Part shown: in pieces, positions 11,881 through 25,205 of the stretch
Numbering within the stretch: position 1 is the stretch's first letter
Layout: the number at the start of each line of letters is the position of its first letter
Source of the DNA: Saxidomus purpurata
Taxonomy: Eukaryota > Mollusca > Bivalvia > Venerida > Veneridae
Direction of reading: 5' to 3'
DNA length: 64,000 nt
NCBI GenBank assembly: GCA_022818135.1
Contig: JAFMSR010000008.1
Span: forward strand, 7,988,140-8,052,139
Program-made: the position numbers and the translations under genes
The notes under the pieces: generated by a model
The model's input: the letters and a program-made list of their open reading frames with translations, nothing else
Told to the model about the DNA's origin: nothing
Database searches by the model: none

Positions 11881-12420
11881 GAAATTAAGGTGCTAGAGTG
11901 TAAACACAGTTAAATATTGCATTTTTTGTTAAATCAAGGGCAAAACTCAGGAAGAACTAATCCGATCATGTCCATGATTGAATTCATATACACATTGAAT
12001 TTCTCTGTAAATATTATTAAGATAAGTGAAAAATGGAAGGTGCTAGAGTGTAAACACAGTGAAATAATGCATTTTTTGTTAAATCAAGGGCCATAACTCT
12101 GGAAGAACTAATCCGATCGAGCCCATAGTTAAACTCATCCGAGACCTTATGGTCATACACATTCTCTGTAAATATGATCAGGATTAAAGAAGAAAGGAAG
12201 GTGCTAGAGTGTAAACATAGTTAAATATTGCAATTTTTTGTTAAATCAGGGGCCATAACTCTTAAAGAACTAATACGATCGAACCCATAATTGAACTCAT
12301 CCGAGATCTTATGGTCATACACATTCTCTGTAAATGTGATTATGATGTGATTATGACAAGTGAAGAAATGAAGGTGTTAGAGTTTAAACACAGTTAAATA
12401 TTGCAATTTTTGTTAAATCA
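11881..12420 (+). repeat. Four tandem copies of a 150-173-bp repeat
   Basis: The phrase AAGGTGCTAGAGTGTAAACA begins copies at about 11889, 12039, 12200 and 12373. Each copy includes GGGCCATAACTCT-like text. Spacing increases from 150 to 173 bp because of small insertions. Confidence 0.8.
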
Positions 12421-13199
12421 TGAAGAAAAATAGAACGTATGCTTTCTTTTTGAGAATATTTTGTAGTTGTCATTATTTAGTAGTTATTATGGAACAGCAT
12501 TTCAAAGTTTTTAAAACAGAAGAATCACCAGATTGTACTTAACTTGGAAAGTATATGTTTTTTTGTTTAGCGGACTGATACGTTTCTGAGTAAGTAAAGC
12601 AATAAAAAACACAAATGTTATTAATTTTATCATACTAAAAATGCCTAATTTTGAAACTTTTATGCATTATTTACAGAAAATAATATAGTTATGGATAAAT
12701 AAAGAAATAGCTGTCATACAAAACAAAATTGAACAACATGACAGAATGTGTCATTTGTAAAAAAAAGAAAAGAGAATCACATATTAATGAGATCTTTCAA
12801 CCTACAGTAGGTTGTCATAAATATGATTTTCAAAACCGTATCAAAATGAAAATGAACGAAATTCTGTTGTATGAAAACGATCTTAAATGTCATGAAATTT
12901 AATCTCCCTTTCTTTTTATAAATGTTTATTTATAGCTTGTTAGGTATAGCTTTTTTGAACAAGGAACGAAGCAAGTTTACAAAAAGAGGTATTTATTGCA
13001 TATTTTGAAATATGTGAACAATTATGTATACGTTTGATTATTTTGTCAAATATGATTGTGTATAAACAAGATTGGAAAATAAATAATAAAAAAACATCGT
13101 TTTGATATATTTACCTTAGTGTTTTATAATAATATAGGTTATTGAAATCGCAAGCTCGTTGACCCCGCCAAATCATCCCAAGTCATAGTTCAACAACCT
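12421..13199. other. No gene recognised
   Basis: Very AT-rich sequence without convincing exons or repeats. Confidence 0.4.
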
Positions 13200-13440
13200 A
13201 TAATCTACGACACTGTTTCCAGCACGGTGTTCCGTTAACGCGAAGTAACGATAACGATTCGCGAAGTTACGATCACGATGCGCGAAGTTACGATGGAGAA
13301 ACATCATTGTGACTTCGCGTATCGCACATTCGCGTATCGCCATCGTGACTTCGTGCATCGCGTTACGCCTTCGTAACAGGAAATTGATACGCGAAGTGAC
13401 GATGGCGATACGTAAAGTCATGATGGCGAAGTAACGATAT
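13200..13440. repeat. Palindromic array of CGCGAAGTTACGAT motifs
   Basis: The motif CGCGAAGTTACGAT occurs three times forward in the left part, then inverted (ATCGTGACTTCGTG) in the middle, then forward again at the right (ACGCGAAGTGACGATGG). The block is rich in CG dinucleotides compared with its surroundings. Its design is the same as the other foldback-like segments, only shorter. Confidence 0.6.
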
Positions 13441-13920
13441 TTAATCAGTGTATGCTAGTCTAAGAGCATATGAACTCTTGCATAATTCAAGCGTCAGAAT
13501 TATTTTTTTATTGATGAATAAGTGGGGAGTTTCTGTGGAAATTCATGTTTCGGTAGAAGAGGATTTTTTAAAAAATAGACATTCATTGAATCTGTGTTGT
13601 AAACAGGTGCAACCAGACAGACTACAGTATAATTAGTTACTCTGAATTTTCAATTTCAAATTATATTATATTCTTTGAAGCTGCAATTCTTTTTACACGA
13701 GCCTATTTACAATATAAATATTAATGCATATTTGTGCAATTTATATTCTAGCGCTTGCAATGAAATTGAGCTAAATAAACAAACTTCTGCACGGTAAGTA
13801 AATACAAGCGATTTGTTGGTAACAATACAGTACTACCGCGGCGGCGATTTAAATATGACAGATTGTCCGTAACTTGATCATGCATTCGTTATCCTGTTGC
13901 TTGTACTACATTGTTTTCTC

Positions 13921-13926
13921 TTTATT
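13921..13926 (-). terminator. Candidate polyadenylation signal of the glycosyltransferase gene
   Basis: AATAAA on the minus strand, about 260 bp below the stop codon at 14188. Position and orientation suit a 3' end, but no transcript evidence is available. Confidence 0.4.
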
Positions 13927-14187
13927 TCGAAATTTAGTCTTCTCCGTTCGTGTTATATAATCAGGCACATTTCATGTGATTTAAAGAGTTGTTTCACTGT
14001 CACTTTTTAGCTCTCAATATTTCTGGCCTGTCTATACTAATCTTCAGACGCCGACGGTCGTCATGCAATAGAAGTAGGCACTGTCCTGCAACTTCTGAAT
14101 CCATCCCAGCAAGTGCGACACGGGACCGGGCTTTCCTTGCATACTAGTAATGCAGTGGCACACTACACAAGGTTCGTACCGCTGTTG

Positions 14188-17100
14188 TTATCCGTATATC
14201 TCAACATGTGGCGTAATATCAAAAATACTCACGGGTCCACGGACACTGACCCTGGATATAAAGTAAGTATGTGCCCAATGGTGGTCAGTGAAAGAATAAG
14301 GGTATGGGTTTCTCTGAAGCCCTCGCAATTTCAACGAGACACAGGCTGTCTTCTGAATATAGGACATAGTCTTAAACTGTTTGTAGCAGCGTTCCTTCAT
14401 GTAGGAAAATTTTGAAGGATCAATTGTCGGGAAAAAATATTCGGCTGGTGCGAGATATACTCCGTCCTCGTCCGTGGGATTTTTTCCCGAGGTTTCTATA
14501 TACTCGCGGTAGACTAGAGTAGCATAGTGTGGTCCTGTGCTGTCCAGTACATTCCACATATGAGCAAATTTTGGAAGAGTTTGCAGAAATTTCTTCATCA
14601 GAGGGTGACCTGCTTTACATGCCATAAAAGCATTTATTACTAGATGTTCAAAATTCGAATCTATGATCGGGTGTTCGTATGGTTCCTGGGGTAAAATACA
14701 GGAGTACTTTCTCACAATGCTGTTTAGCGACATAAGGCTTTCCATATCTAGGTCAACATACACACCACCATATTCGTGCAATATGACATATCGCATTGCG
14801 TCTGCGCGGCGGATGTTTTCTAAATACATGTCATATGCCGGAAGTAGATGTGAATATTTGTCTGCGATGAGTTGACGTGCGCTCTCATCTGTCCAAAACA
14901 TATATTTCCAATCAGGGTGCTTTCTTATCCATGTTTTAACCCACTCTATATAATAATGAGGAACATCTGTAGTTTTCCACGTTTGATGTATTATTTTTTC
15001 CATTCGAACGGGTCCGTCTGCTGGAAATTCCTCCGGGTGCGTAATGCCAAGATCCGGATATTCCTTCAAATTTAGCTTCTCAAACCCGGGTATCTCAATC
15101 TGAAATGCGAAAACGTAAATAGAACAATTATCCCCTCTTCTGGAACTAACTTCCGGTTGATATACAGTTCAGCTAGGATAATGAGATGGTGACGCAATAG
15201 AAGTTCAATGTTTTTGTGTAATTTCATTGGAAAATTTATGGATTAAATTTTTTTATATCTCACATGATCTATCTTTTTGTATGTAATGAAGTTCCTGTAT
15301 TGAGACCACCCTTCGGACCAGTAAAAGATGGTTTTATTAATGAATCTATTTTATAAGCGAGACCTTTTTACTATGAAATTGAGCATTTGGTTCCAAAACG
15401 TCTGGCCTCAATATCGAGGGCGGTCTTAATATCGAGTGGTCTTAATAGCCGAACTTTACTGTACTTGTAGACTTTACTGAACGCATGTATCAGTCACATC
15501 ACTCACATCAGTCACATGTCACATTGTCCTTATGAACTATACCTCTCGCATGAGCAATTATGTACCACTCTTAAAAACTACACATATTATAAAAAAACGC
15601 TTAATGTTTTTAAGTCGTCGGTTTTTACCTCTCGACGAAATAAAATCAATAAACCCTGCAAAACAGAAAACAGGGAGATCGCTAGGCAAACAATATCAAA
15701 ACATTTCTGAGTAGTAGACAGAGTATAGAATAGGGATTGTTCGTGAAAAAAAGGGAGCAGGCACACTGACTCACCGCAACTTTATAGTCACCTTATTTGT
15801 CACAGCTACAGAGATCTATTTCTTTAAGAGAATAATCTTGATATTGCAATGTATTCAGCTTCCATCGTGAAATAAAAAAATTAATTAAATTTGTATAATA
15901 AGCTGTAACAATATTGGTCAAGAAGAATATTTATTACAGAATAAAACACCACCTGTCATCAAAATACTTAACGTATACATGTACAAGGAACTAGGAAATG
16001 CTGCTTAATACTATTTTACTAAAATTATGACATTCCTGTATTCCAATATGTCTCCTCCATTATTGTTATGGAATATTGCAAAAATGCATCTCATTGCATA
16101 AATGAACTGTCCGATGCTAAACGCTTCGAGCAGACACGACAGCCATATGACCTTTGATATCTAATTGTGGCCTTGACCTTTAGCCAAGGTGGTTGTAACA
16201 TGCGCTCTGCACATTGTCCCAATATGGTGAACATTTGTGATGAGTTAATCTGAAATCCCTCAAGGGCTTCAAGAAATATGGAGCTAAATATATCTAAATT
16301 TGTTCCTTATATCCGGAGTTTGTTATACCCATATAACATTTTCATATGAAATAAAGAAAGAAAAAAACTCGGGCAAAGAAAATGGGTTCGTTATATCCGG
16401 AATTTCGTTATATACGGAGTTTACTGTAGTGAATAACAGTTTGACAATTAACATTTCTGTACTTGTTTTCATTATTGTACTCAGCAAATTTTTCATCTTC
16501 AAAATGATGTTAAAAAGCATTAAACCAACCACTGAAATGTTCAAACGTCATTTCGAAGCGAGAATAAGGCAGGAAATAAAAAGGAAATAGCAATAAAAGA
16601 TGGACAGCATTAAGGAAAGTGGCTTAACTTTACAGAACAAATTTAAAAATACATTAAGAACAAATAATTAACAAGATTTGGAAACGATCTTTTTGTTGTT
16701 GTTGTTGTTTTTCCTTTTTGTTTTCTGTTGTTTTTTTAATAATCCGTATTATCCTGTTGTCCTAATACATACGTTTGTACACTACTAGGGGCACATCTAC
16801 TAACTTTTCCCCCTTTTTTCATAAAAACACATACATTTGTATTTGCACATACATTTTGTAGATACAATAGGGTTATTAGTATAGTAGCGTGATCCAGCAT
16901 GCCGGATTTGCTCGAGTCGTGCGTCGGATCATACGAGTGCGTAGCACGAGTTTGATCCGACCTCGACGAGAGCCAATCCGGCTTATGGATCACATTACTA
17001 TACTAATAACCCTTTTATTATATACCTTTTGACACTTGTCTGCGCGAATAAACTAAATTAAAATGATATTCTACGCATAAAATTACAGAAAAACCCTTTT

Positions 17101-18164
17101 TAGCGCGAAATATACGAAGTATGCGACGCCATTTTATTGACGTCATCGTATAAACAAATAGTAACGACCCAGTCAAAAGCGACGTTATTAACGTCATGTG
17201 CATTTTAGAGCCAATTGAATGCACTCTTACAAATTTTGCCGCGCTATTTGTATTCCACGTACATACAATACGGATTTTTTTCTGTCAGGCCGTATTTGAT
17301 GGTTGAATATAGGCTGTATTTTTGGCAAAATTATTATAGATATATAATAAATATATATTCCTTCGATAAAAATATATTTTGTATGTTAAAGTCTATGCTA
17401 AAATATCTAATGATGTTGTTTGGGAATGTATGTTGTGTATATGTGTGATATATGTTAAGAAACGGGGTAACCCATTCGTGGCCTAAAAAGAATACTTATA
17501 CTTATTGCTTGATGTAGTTCCCTAGAATACACATAAAACCACATATGCTTGTGATATGGACATATGTCCCTTAGAACCTGGGATCAGTATTGGATCAGTA
17601 CGGGCCCGGGTGGCGAGATCCATACCCTAAACATATGTGTCATAAACACTTAATTGTAAAAGGTCGCTATATTTTCACGTCTTGTGTAAAAGAAACATTA
17701 ATCGGTATATGTTCTTCTTGAAAAAAAACTATCTATCATTTATTATTTTACGTACATTTAGCTCCTGTTTAACGTTTAGAGAAAATCATGAATCTGCTAA
17801 AAGTATGGAATGCCTCTTTAACGAGCTTAAGTAAAGTGGTGGTGAAGAAAAATGTCAGCTATGGCAAACTACACGCCATAGAAGTTGTACCATCCGAAGT
17901 ATTGTTGACTATATCAATGGATTTAAAATAAAATATTTAGTTGCTTTTATGAAAATATTACGGAACACGCAGGTCAGTCTTTTCAGAAATTGCTATGATG
18001 GACGTATCACTTGGCCACCATGAAAAAAAAATTTAAAAAAGAAATCTTAAAATACTTACTTCGTTTGATGTCTCGAACATTTTGAAGCAGGTCAATAAGA
18101 GAATGAACCCAACAGCAATGAGCAGGAGTCGAGCCCTGTACCGGTTAGGAGTGCGCACCATCAT
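14188..18164 (-). CDS. DXD glycosyltransferase, OCH1/Gly_transf_sug family, type II membrane protein
   Basis: Two coding exons: 18164-18060 (35 codons) and 15099-14188, joined in phase 0 across a 2.96-kb intron with a strong donor (GAA|GTAAGTATTT) and acceptor (TTTCAG|ATTGAG). The product is 338 aa. Residues about 13-27 (LLLIAVGFILLLTCF) form a signal anchor after a basic N-terminus, as in Golgi type II enzymes. The catalytic region shows IHQTW (72-76), FWTDE (about 103-107), RRADAMRY (132-139) and YGGVYVDLD, whose D-L-D (151-153) is the metal/nucleotide-sugar-binding DXD motif. Known members transfer sugars from nucleotide donors, for example in glycolipid or N-glycan outer-chain synthesis; the acceptor here is unknown. 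Two adjacent ATGs exist; the first was chosen. A foldback element begins 85 bp upstream of the start. Confidence 0.87.
15290..15465. mobile_element. Short element with a TTTACTGTA terminus
   Basis: Within the glycosyltransferase intron. The interior repeats phrases such as GGTCTTAATATCGAG and GAGACCACC; the right end reads CTTTACTGTA, as in the elements at 4679-4862 and 60771-60950. The left end is degraded. Confidence 0.4.
16290..16428. mobile_element. Truncated copy of the TATATCCGGAGT element
   Basis: It carries the same internal text (CATATAACATTTTCAT, GTTATATCCGGA) and the same right end (AGTTTACTGTA) as 4679-4862. The left terminus is missing. It lies in the glycosyltransferase intron. 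Confidence 0.65.
16869..17013. repeat. 145-bp hairpin, MITE-like
   Basis: AGGGTTATTAGTATAGTA at the left end is mirrored by TACTATACTAATAACCCT at the right. The mirror continues inward with GTGATCCA / TGGATCAC and GCCGGATT / AATCCGGC. No coding capacity. It lies in the glycosyltransferase intron. Confidence 0.75.
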
Positions 18165-18449
18165 TGCATGCGTGACGGCTTTCTCTCAGATAAGTCACCA
18201 ATTATCCTAAACGAAAAATTAGAAATATGAAATCGCGGTCTTTTTCTCATGAGCGTCAATTTGGTAGGTAGTAGGTAGTTGGTAGTTGGATATTCGAATA
18301 ACCAACTACCTACTAGTTGGTAGTTGGTTATTAGTAATTCCAAACTATATAATAACTGGTAGTTGGTAACTCAATACACTATCACCAGAATGAAATGTTC
18401 AAACACACAATACCCCTTCCTTAACACAGAATAAAGCAGGGGACCTAGT

Positions 18450-21420
18450 TGGTTATTAGTGTGAATCTCCAACTACCAACCAGAAGGTAGTTGGTAATTC
18501 GAACTTTGCATGTATTCCTCTCAAAATAGAAAGTATTTTCCCGGAAGAAATGTAACTGATATATAACAAGATAGATGTGTTCTACGACATGGTAACATGC
18601 CCTTCTCCCTACGTCCACCAGGGGACTCAGTTGGTTATTCGCGTGAATCCCCAACTACCAACCAGAAGGTAGTTGGTAATTCGAACTTTGCAAGTATTCT
18701 TCTCAAAATAGAAAGTATTTTTCCGGAAGAAATGTAACGGATATATAACAAGATAGATGTGTTCTACAACATGGCAACATCCTCTTCTCCCTATGTGCAC
18801 TAGGGGACTCAGTTGGCTATTCGCGTGAATCCCCAGCTACCAACCAGAAGGTAGTTGGTAATTCGAACTTTGCATGTATTCCTTTTCAAAAAAAAGTATT
18901 TTCCCGGAAGAAATGTAACGGATATATAACAAGATAGATGTGTTCTACAACATGGCAACATCCTCTTCTCCCTATGTGCACTAGGGGACTCAGTTGGTTA
19001 TTCACGTGAATCCCCAACTACCAACCAGAAGGTAGTTGGTAATTCGAACTTTACATGTATTCCTCTCGAAAAAAGGAAAGTATTTTTCCGGAAGAAATGT
19101 AACTGATATATAACAGGATACATGTGTTCTACAACATGGCAACACCCCCTTCTCCCTACGTCCACCATGGGACTCAGTTGGTTATTCGCGTGAATCCCCA
19201 ACTACCAACCAGAAGGTAGTTGGTAATTCGAACTTTGCATGTTTTCCCGTCAATATAGAAAGCATTTTTCCGGAATAAATCTAACTGATATATAACAAGA
19301 TAGATGTGTTCTACAACATGGTAACACCCCCTTCTCCCTACATCCACCAGGGGACTCAGTTGGTTATTCACGTGAATCCCCAACTACCAACCAGAAGGTA
19401 GTTGGTAATTCGAACTTTGCATGTATTCCTTTTCAAAAAAAAGTATTTTCCCGGAAGAAATGTAACTGATATATAACAAGATAGATGTGTTCTACAACAT
19501 GGTAACACCCCCTTCTCCCTACATCAACCAGGGGACTCAGTTGGTTATTCGCGTGAATCCCCAACTACCAACCAGAAGGTAGTTGGTAATTCGAACTTTG
19601 CATGTATTCCTCTTAAAAAAGAAAGTATTTTTCCCGGAAGAAATGTAACTGATATATAACAAGATAGATGTGTTCTACGACATGGCAACATCCTCTTCTC
19701 CCTATGTGCACTAGGGGACTCAGTTGGTTATTCGCGTGAATCCCCAACTACCAACCAGAAGGTAGTTGGTAATTCGAACTTTACATGTATTCCTAAAAAA
19801 AAGGAAAGTATTTTTCCGGAATAAATGTAACGGATATATAACAAGATACAAGTGTTCTACAACATGGTAACACGCCCTTCTCCCTACGTCCACCATGGGA
19901 CTCAGTTGGTTATTCGCTTGAATCCCCAACTACCAACCAGAAGGTAGTTGGTAATTCGAACTTTGCATGTATTCCTCTCAAAAAAGAAAGTATTTTTCCG
20001 GAAGAAATGTAACTGATATATAACAAGATAGATGTGTTCTACAACATGATAACATCCTCTTCTCCCTACATCCACCAGGGGACTCAGTTGGTTATTCGCG
20101 TGAATCCCCAACTACCAACCAGAAGGTAGTTGGTAATTCGAACTTTGCATGTATTCCCGTCAATATAGAAAGCATTTTTCCGGAATAATCTAACTGATAT
20201 ATAACAAGATAGATGTGTTCTACAACATGGTAACACCCCCTTCTCCCTACATCCACCAGGGGACTCAGTTGGTTATTCACGTGAATCCCCAACTACCAAC
20301 CAGAAGGTAGTTGGTAATTCGAACTTTACATATATTCCTCTCAAAAAAGGAAAGTATTTTTCCGGAAGAAATGTAACTGATATATAACAGGATACATGTG
20401 TTCTACAACATGGCAACACCCCCTTCTCCCTACGTCCACCATGGGACTCAGTTGGTTATTCGCTTGAATCCCCAACTACCAACCAGAAGGTAGTTGGTAA
20501 TTCGAACTTTGCATGTATTTTTCAAAAAAGAAAGTATTTTTCCGGAAGAAATGTAACTGATATATAACAAGATAGATGTGTTCTACAACATGGTAACACC
20601 CCCTTCTCCCTACATCCACCAGGGGACTCAGTTGGTTATTCACGTGAATCCCCAACTACCAACCAGAAGGTAGTTGGTAATTCGAACTTTACATATATTC
20701 CTCTCAAAAAAGGAAAGTATTTTTCCGGAAGAATTGTAACTGATATATAACAGGATACATGTGTTCTACAACATGGCAACACCCCCTTCTCCTTACGTCC
20801 ACCAGGGGACTCAGTTGGTTATTCGCGTGAATCCCCAACTACCAACCAGAAGGTAGTTGGTAATTCGAACTTTGCATGTTTTCCCGTCAATATAGAAAGC
20901 ATTTTTCCGGAATAAATGTAACGGATATATAACAAGATAGATGTGTTCTACAACATGGTAACACCCCCTTCTCCCTACATCCAGCAGGGGACTCAGTTGG
21001 TTATTCGCGTGAATCCCCAACTACCAACCAGAAGGTAGTTGGTAATTCGAACATTGCATGTTTTCCTCTCAAAAAAGAAAGTATTTTTCCGGAAGAAATG
21101 TGACGGATATATAACAAGATAGATGTGTTCTACAACATGATAACACCCTCTTCTCCCTACATCCACCAGGGGACTCAGTTGGTTATTCGCGTGAATCCCC
21201 AACTACCAACCAGAAGGTAGTTGGTAATTCGAACTTTGCATGTTTTCCCGTCAAAATAGAAAGTATTTTTCCGGAAGAAATGTAACTGATATATAACAAG
21301 ATAGATGTGTTCTACAACATGGCAACACCCCTTTCTCCCTACATCCAGCAGGGGACTCAGTTGGTTATTCGCGTGAATCCCCAACTACCTACCAGAAGGT
21401 AGTTGGCTATTCGGATTTTG
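18450..21420 (-). repeat. Left arm: about 16 tandem 182-bp units
   Basis: Each unit begins around the small palindrome CCAACTACC-AACCAGAA-GGTAGTTGG, then AATTCGAACTTTGCATG, a variable A-rich stretch, TTCCGGAAGAAATGTAAC, GATATATAACAAGATAGATG and TTCTACAACATGG. Palindrome spacing is close to 182 bp throughout. Unit variants recur at multiples of 182 (for example the ACATATATTCC type at about 20325 and 20690, two units apart), pointing to local block duplication. A 69-codon frame in each unit overlaps the next; see findings. Confidence 0.92.
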
Positions 21421-22419
21421 AATGTTTTTTTTTACTGAAAACAGAAAGTTTTTTTCAGTAATTACTATAGCGGATATATTACCAGATAAATGTTTTACTG
21501 TCATATCTTTAAAGAGCATGCACCACGAGCAATAATCATAATTCAAATACGCAGTACGTTATCAAGTATAAATTTCACCTAAATAGCGCCGAGCTTTTTA
21601 GAATGTAAGCACAAAGTGCTGCGAATTTTAAAGAAGTCTGTCTGACTAAGATCTAGGATTGTCCAGTGCTAGTCCGTGTACATTTAGTACTTCCCATGTA
21701 CTAACCTTTTCCTTTGGATGAATATAAAGGTACCAACACGAAAAGGAAATGAAAGGGCTTCAATGTTCACTGCCATTTTTTCATATCTTGTTAAAATCAA
21801 ATGCTCTATATGTTTCAACTACGTTACTATCACTAACAACTGGATGTACATTTAATTCCAAGTAATATTTGTAATTATGTACTTTTACGTCAGAAAAAAA
21901 TGACGTGCGTTAATATTTGTTTGGAAATCAAACATTACATTTACTGGATTACAATAAAAGGACAGCTGTTATTTAGACAAGAACCATCTATCACGGTGTT
22001 GACAGTATGTGTTGATTATGAGAAATTTAGTAGTAACACAGGCCATTTTTAAGTTGATGTAGCATGAATTTAACCGACGACATCGTGGAAAAGAACAAAA
22101 GTCCAAAATATTTTGTTCCGCTAGTTCCAATTCAATACAACAATAACAACAACAACAACAACAACCATTTTTCAATAAACCCAGTCTTGGCTTGCCAACC
22201 CTGTTTCTCTCATGTAGCTGTACTGCATATTATCAAACGCACTCGTAAATACTTTACAGACGTAAAGCATGTCTGCTTTAATCCCTGTACGAAAAAAATA
22301 CGAATATCAGTGTGTTGTAATTATTTGATACATATATAATCACTATTTCGAAAATGAATGATATATCTCAGCAGTAATCCGTTGTTATTAAATGATTAAC
22401 AAGTATCTTATTACATGCA
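21421..22419. other. Central spacer of the foldback element
   Basis: About 1 kb of single-copy-looking AT-rich DNA between the arms, with an (AAC)n microsatellite near 22139-22165. The bases next to both arms look like decayed 182-bp units. The longest frames (68 and 91 codons) are dominated by the microsatellite and show no transposase motif. Confidence 0.7.
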
Positions 22420-25205
22420 AAGTTCGAATAACCTACTACCTTCTGGTAGGTAGTTGGGGATTCACGCGAATAACCAACTGAGTCCCCTGGTGGAAGTAGG
22501 AGAAAGGAGGTGTTACCATGATGTTGAATACATTTATCTGGTTATAGATCTGTTACAGTTATTATTGAAAAAAGCTATCTGTTTTCCTTGAAATACATTC
22601 AAAATCCGAATTACCAACTACCATCTGGTAGGTAGTTGGGGATTCACGTGAATAACCAACTGAGTCATCTGGTGGATGTAGGGAGAAGGGAGTGTTACCA
22701 TGTTGTAGAATACATCTATCTTGTTATAAATTAGTAACATTTATTTCAGATAAATACTTTCTGTTTTGACGGGAAAACATGCAAAGTTTGAATAACCAAC
22801 TACCTTCTGGTTGGTAGTTGGGGATTCACGCGAATAACCAACTGAGCCCCCTGGTTGATGTAGGGAGAAGGGGGTGTTACCATGTTGTAGAACACATCTA
22901 TTTTGTTATATATTCGATAATTTTTTTCCGGATAAATACTTTCTGTTTTGACGGGAAAACATGCAAAGTTCGAATTACCAACTACCTTCTGGTTGGTAGT
23001 TGGAGATTCACGCGAATAACCAACTGAGGCCTCTGGTGGACGTAGAGAAAAGGGAATGTTACCATGTTGTAGAACACATCTATCTTGTTATATATTCGTT
23101 AATTTTTTTCCGGATAAATACTTTCTGTTTTGACGGGAAAACATGCAAAGTTCGAATTACCAACTACCTTCTGGTTGGTAGTTGGGGATTCACGCGAATA
23201 ACCAACTGAGGCCTCTGGTGGACGTAGAGAAAAGGGAATGTTACCATGTTGTAGAACACATCTATCTTGTTATAGATTCGTTAATTTTTTTCCGGATAAA
23301 TACTTTCTGTTTTGACGGGAAAACATGCAAAGTTCGAATTACCAACTACCTTCTGGTTGGTAGTTGGGGATTCACGCGAATAACCAACTGAGGCCTCTGG
23401 TGGACGTAGAGAAAATGGAATGTTACCATGTTGTAGAACACATCTATCTTGTTATATATTCGTTAATTCTTTTCCGGATAAATTTTTTCTGTTTTGACGG
23501 GAAAACATGCAAAGTTCGAATTACAAATTACCTTCAGGTTGGTAGTTGGGGATTCACGCGAATAATCAACTAAGGCCTCTTGTGGACGTAGAGAAAAGGG
23601 AATGTTACCATGTTGTAGAACACATCTATCTTGTTATATATTCGTTAATATTTTTCCGGATAAATACTTTCTTTTTTGACGGGAAAACATGCAAAGTTCC
23701 AATTACCAACTACCTTCTGGTTGGTAGTTGGGGATTCACGCGAATAACCAACTGAGTCCCATAGTGCACATAGGGAGAAGAGGGTGTTGCCATGTTGTAG
23801 AACACATCTATCTTGTTATATATCAGTAAAATTTATTCCGGAAAAATACTTTCTATTATGACAGGAAAACATGCAAAGTTCGAATTACCAACTACCTTCT
23901 GGTTGGTAGTTGGGGATTCACGCGAATAACCAACTGAGTCTCCTAGAGCACATAGGGAGAAAGGGGTGTTGCCATGTTGTAGAACACATCTATCTTGTTA
24001 TATATATCAGTTACATTTATTCCGGAAAAATACTTTCTTTTTTGAGTGGAATACATGCAAAGTTCGAATTACCAACTACCTTCTGGTTGGTAGTTGGGGA
24101 TTCACGCGAATAACCAACTGAGTCCCCTGGTGGACGTAGGGAGAAAGGGGTGTTGCCATGTTGTAGAACACATCTATCTTGTAATATATCCGTTACATTT
24201 CTTCCGGATAAATACTTTCTTTTTTCAGAGGAATATATGCAAAGTTCGAATTACCAACTACCTTCTGGTTGGTAGTTGGGGATTCACGCGAATAACCAAC
24301 TGAGTCCCCTAGTGCACACAGGGACAAGGAGGTGTTACCATGTTGTAGAACACATCTATCTTGTTATATATCCGTTACATTTCTTCCGGAAAAATACTTT
24401 CTATTTTGAGAGGAATACATGCAAAGTTCGAATTACCAACTACCTTCTGGTTGGTAGTTGGGGATTCACGCAAATAACCAACTGAGTCCCCTGGTGGACG
24501 TAGAGAGAAAGGGGTGTTACCATGTTGTAGAACACATCTATCTTGTTATATATCCGTTACATTTCTTCCGGAAAAATACTTTCTTTTTTGAGAGGAATAC
24601 ATGCAAAGCTCGAATTACCAACTACCTTCTGGTTGGTAGTTGGGGATTCACGTGAATAACCAACTGAGTCCCCTAGTGCACACAGGGAAAAGTGGGTGTT
24701 GCCATGTTGTAGAACACATGTATATTGTTATATATCCGTTACATTTCTTCCGGAAAAATACTTTCTATTTTGACGGGAAAACATGCAAAGTTCGAATTAC
24801 CAACTACCTTCTGGTTGGTAGTTGGGGATTCACGTGAATAACCAACTGAGTCCCCTAGTGCACACAGGGAAAAGTGGGTGTTGCCATGTTGTAGAACACA
24901 TGTATATTGTTATATATCCGTTACATTTCTTCCGGAAAAATACTTTCTATTTTGACGGGAAAACATGCAAAGTTCGAATTACCAACTACCTTCTGGTTGG
25001 TAGTTGAGGATTCACGCGAATAACCAACTGAGTCCCCTGGTGGACGTAGGGAGAAGGAGGTGTTACCATGTTATAGAACACATCTATCTTGTTATATATC
25101 AGTTACATTTCTTCCGGAAAAATACTTTCTTTTTTGAGAGGAATACATGCAAAGTTCGAATTACCAACTACCTTCTGGTTGGTAGTTGGAGATTCACGCG
25201 AATAA
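22420..25205 (+). repeat. Right arm: about 15 tandem 182-bp units, inverted relative to the left arm
   Basis: Same unit as the left arm on the opposite strand. The inner part (22818-23755) holds a homogeneous subfamily marked by TTTTTCCGGATAAATACTTT and GACGGGAAAAC; the outer part carries a different mix. The two units starting at about 24640 and 24822 appear identical over their full length, a sign of very recent tandem duplication. Confidence 0.92.
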
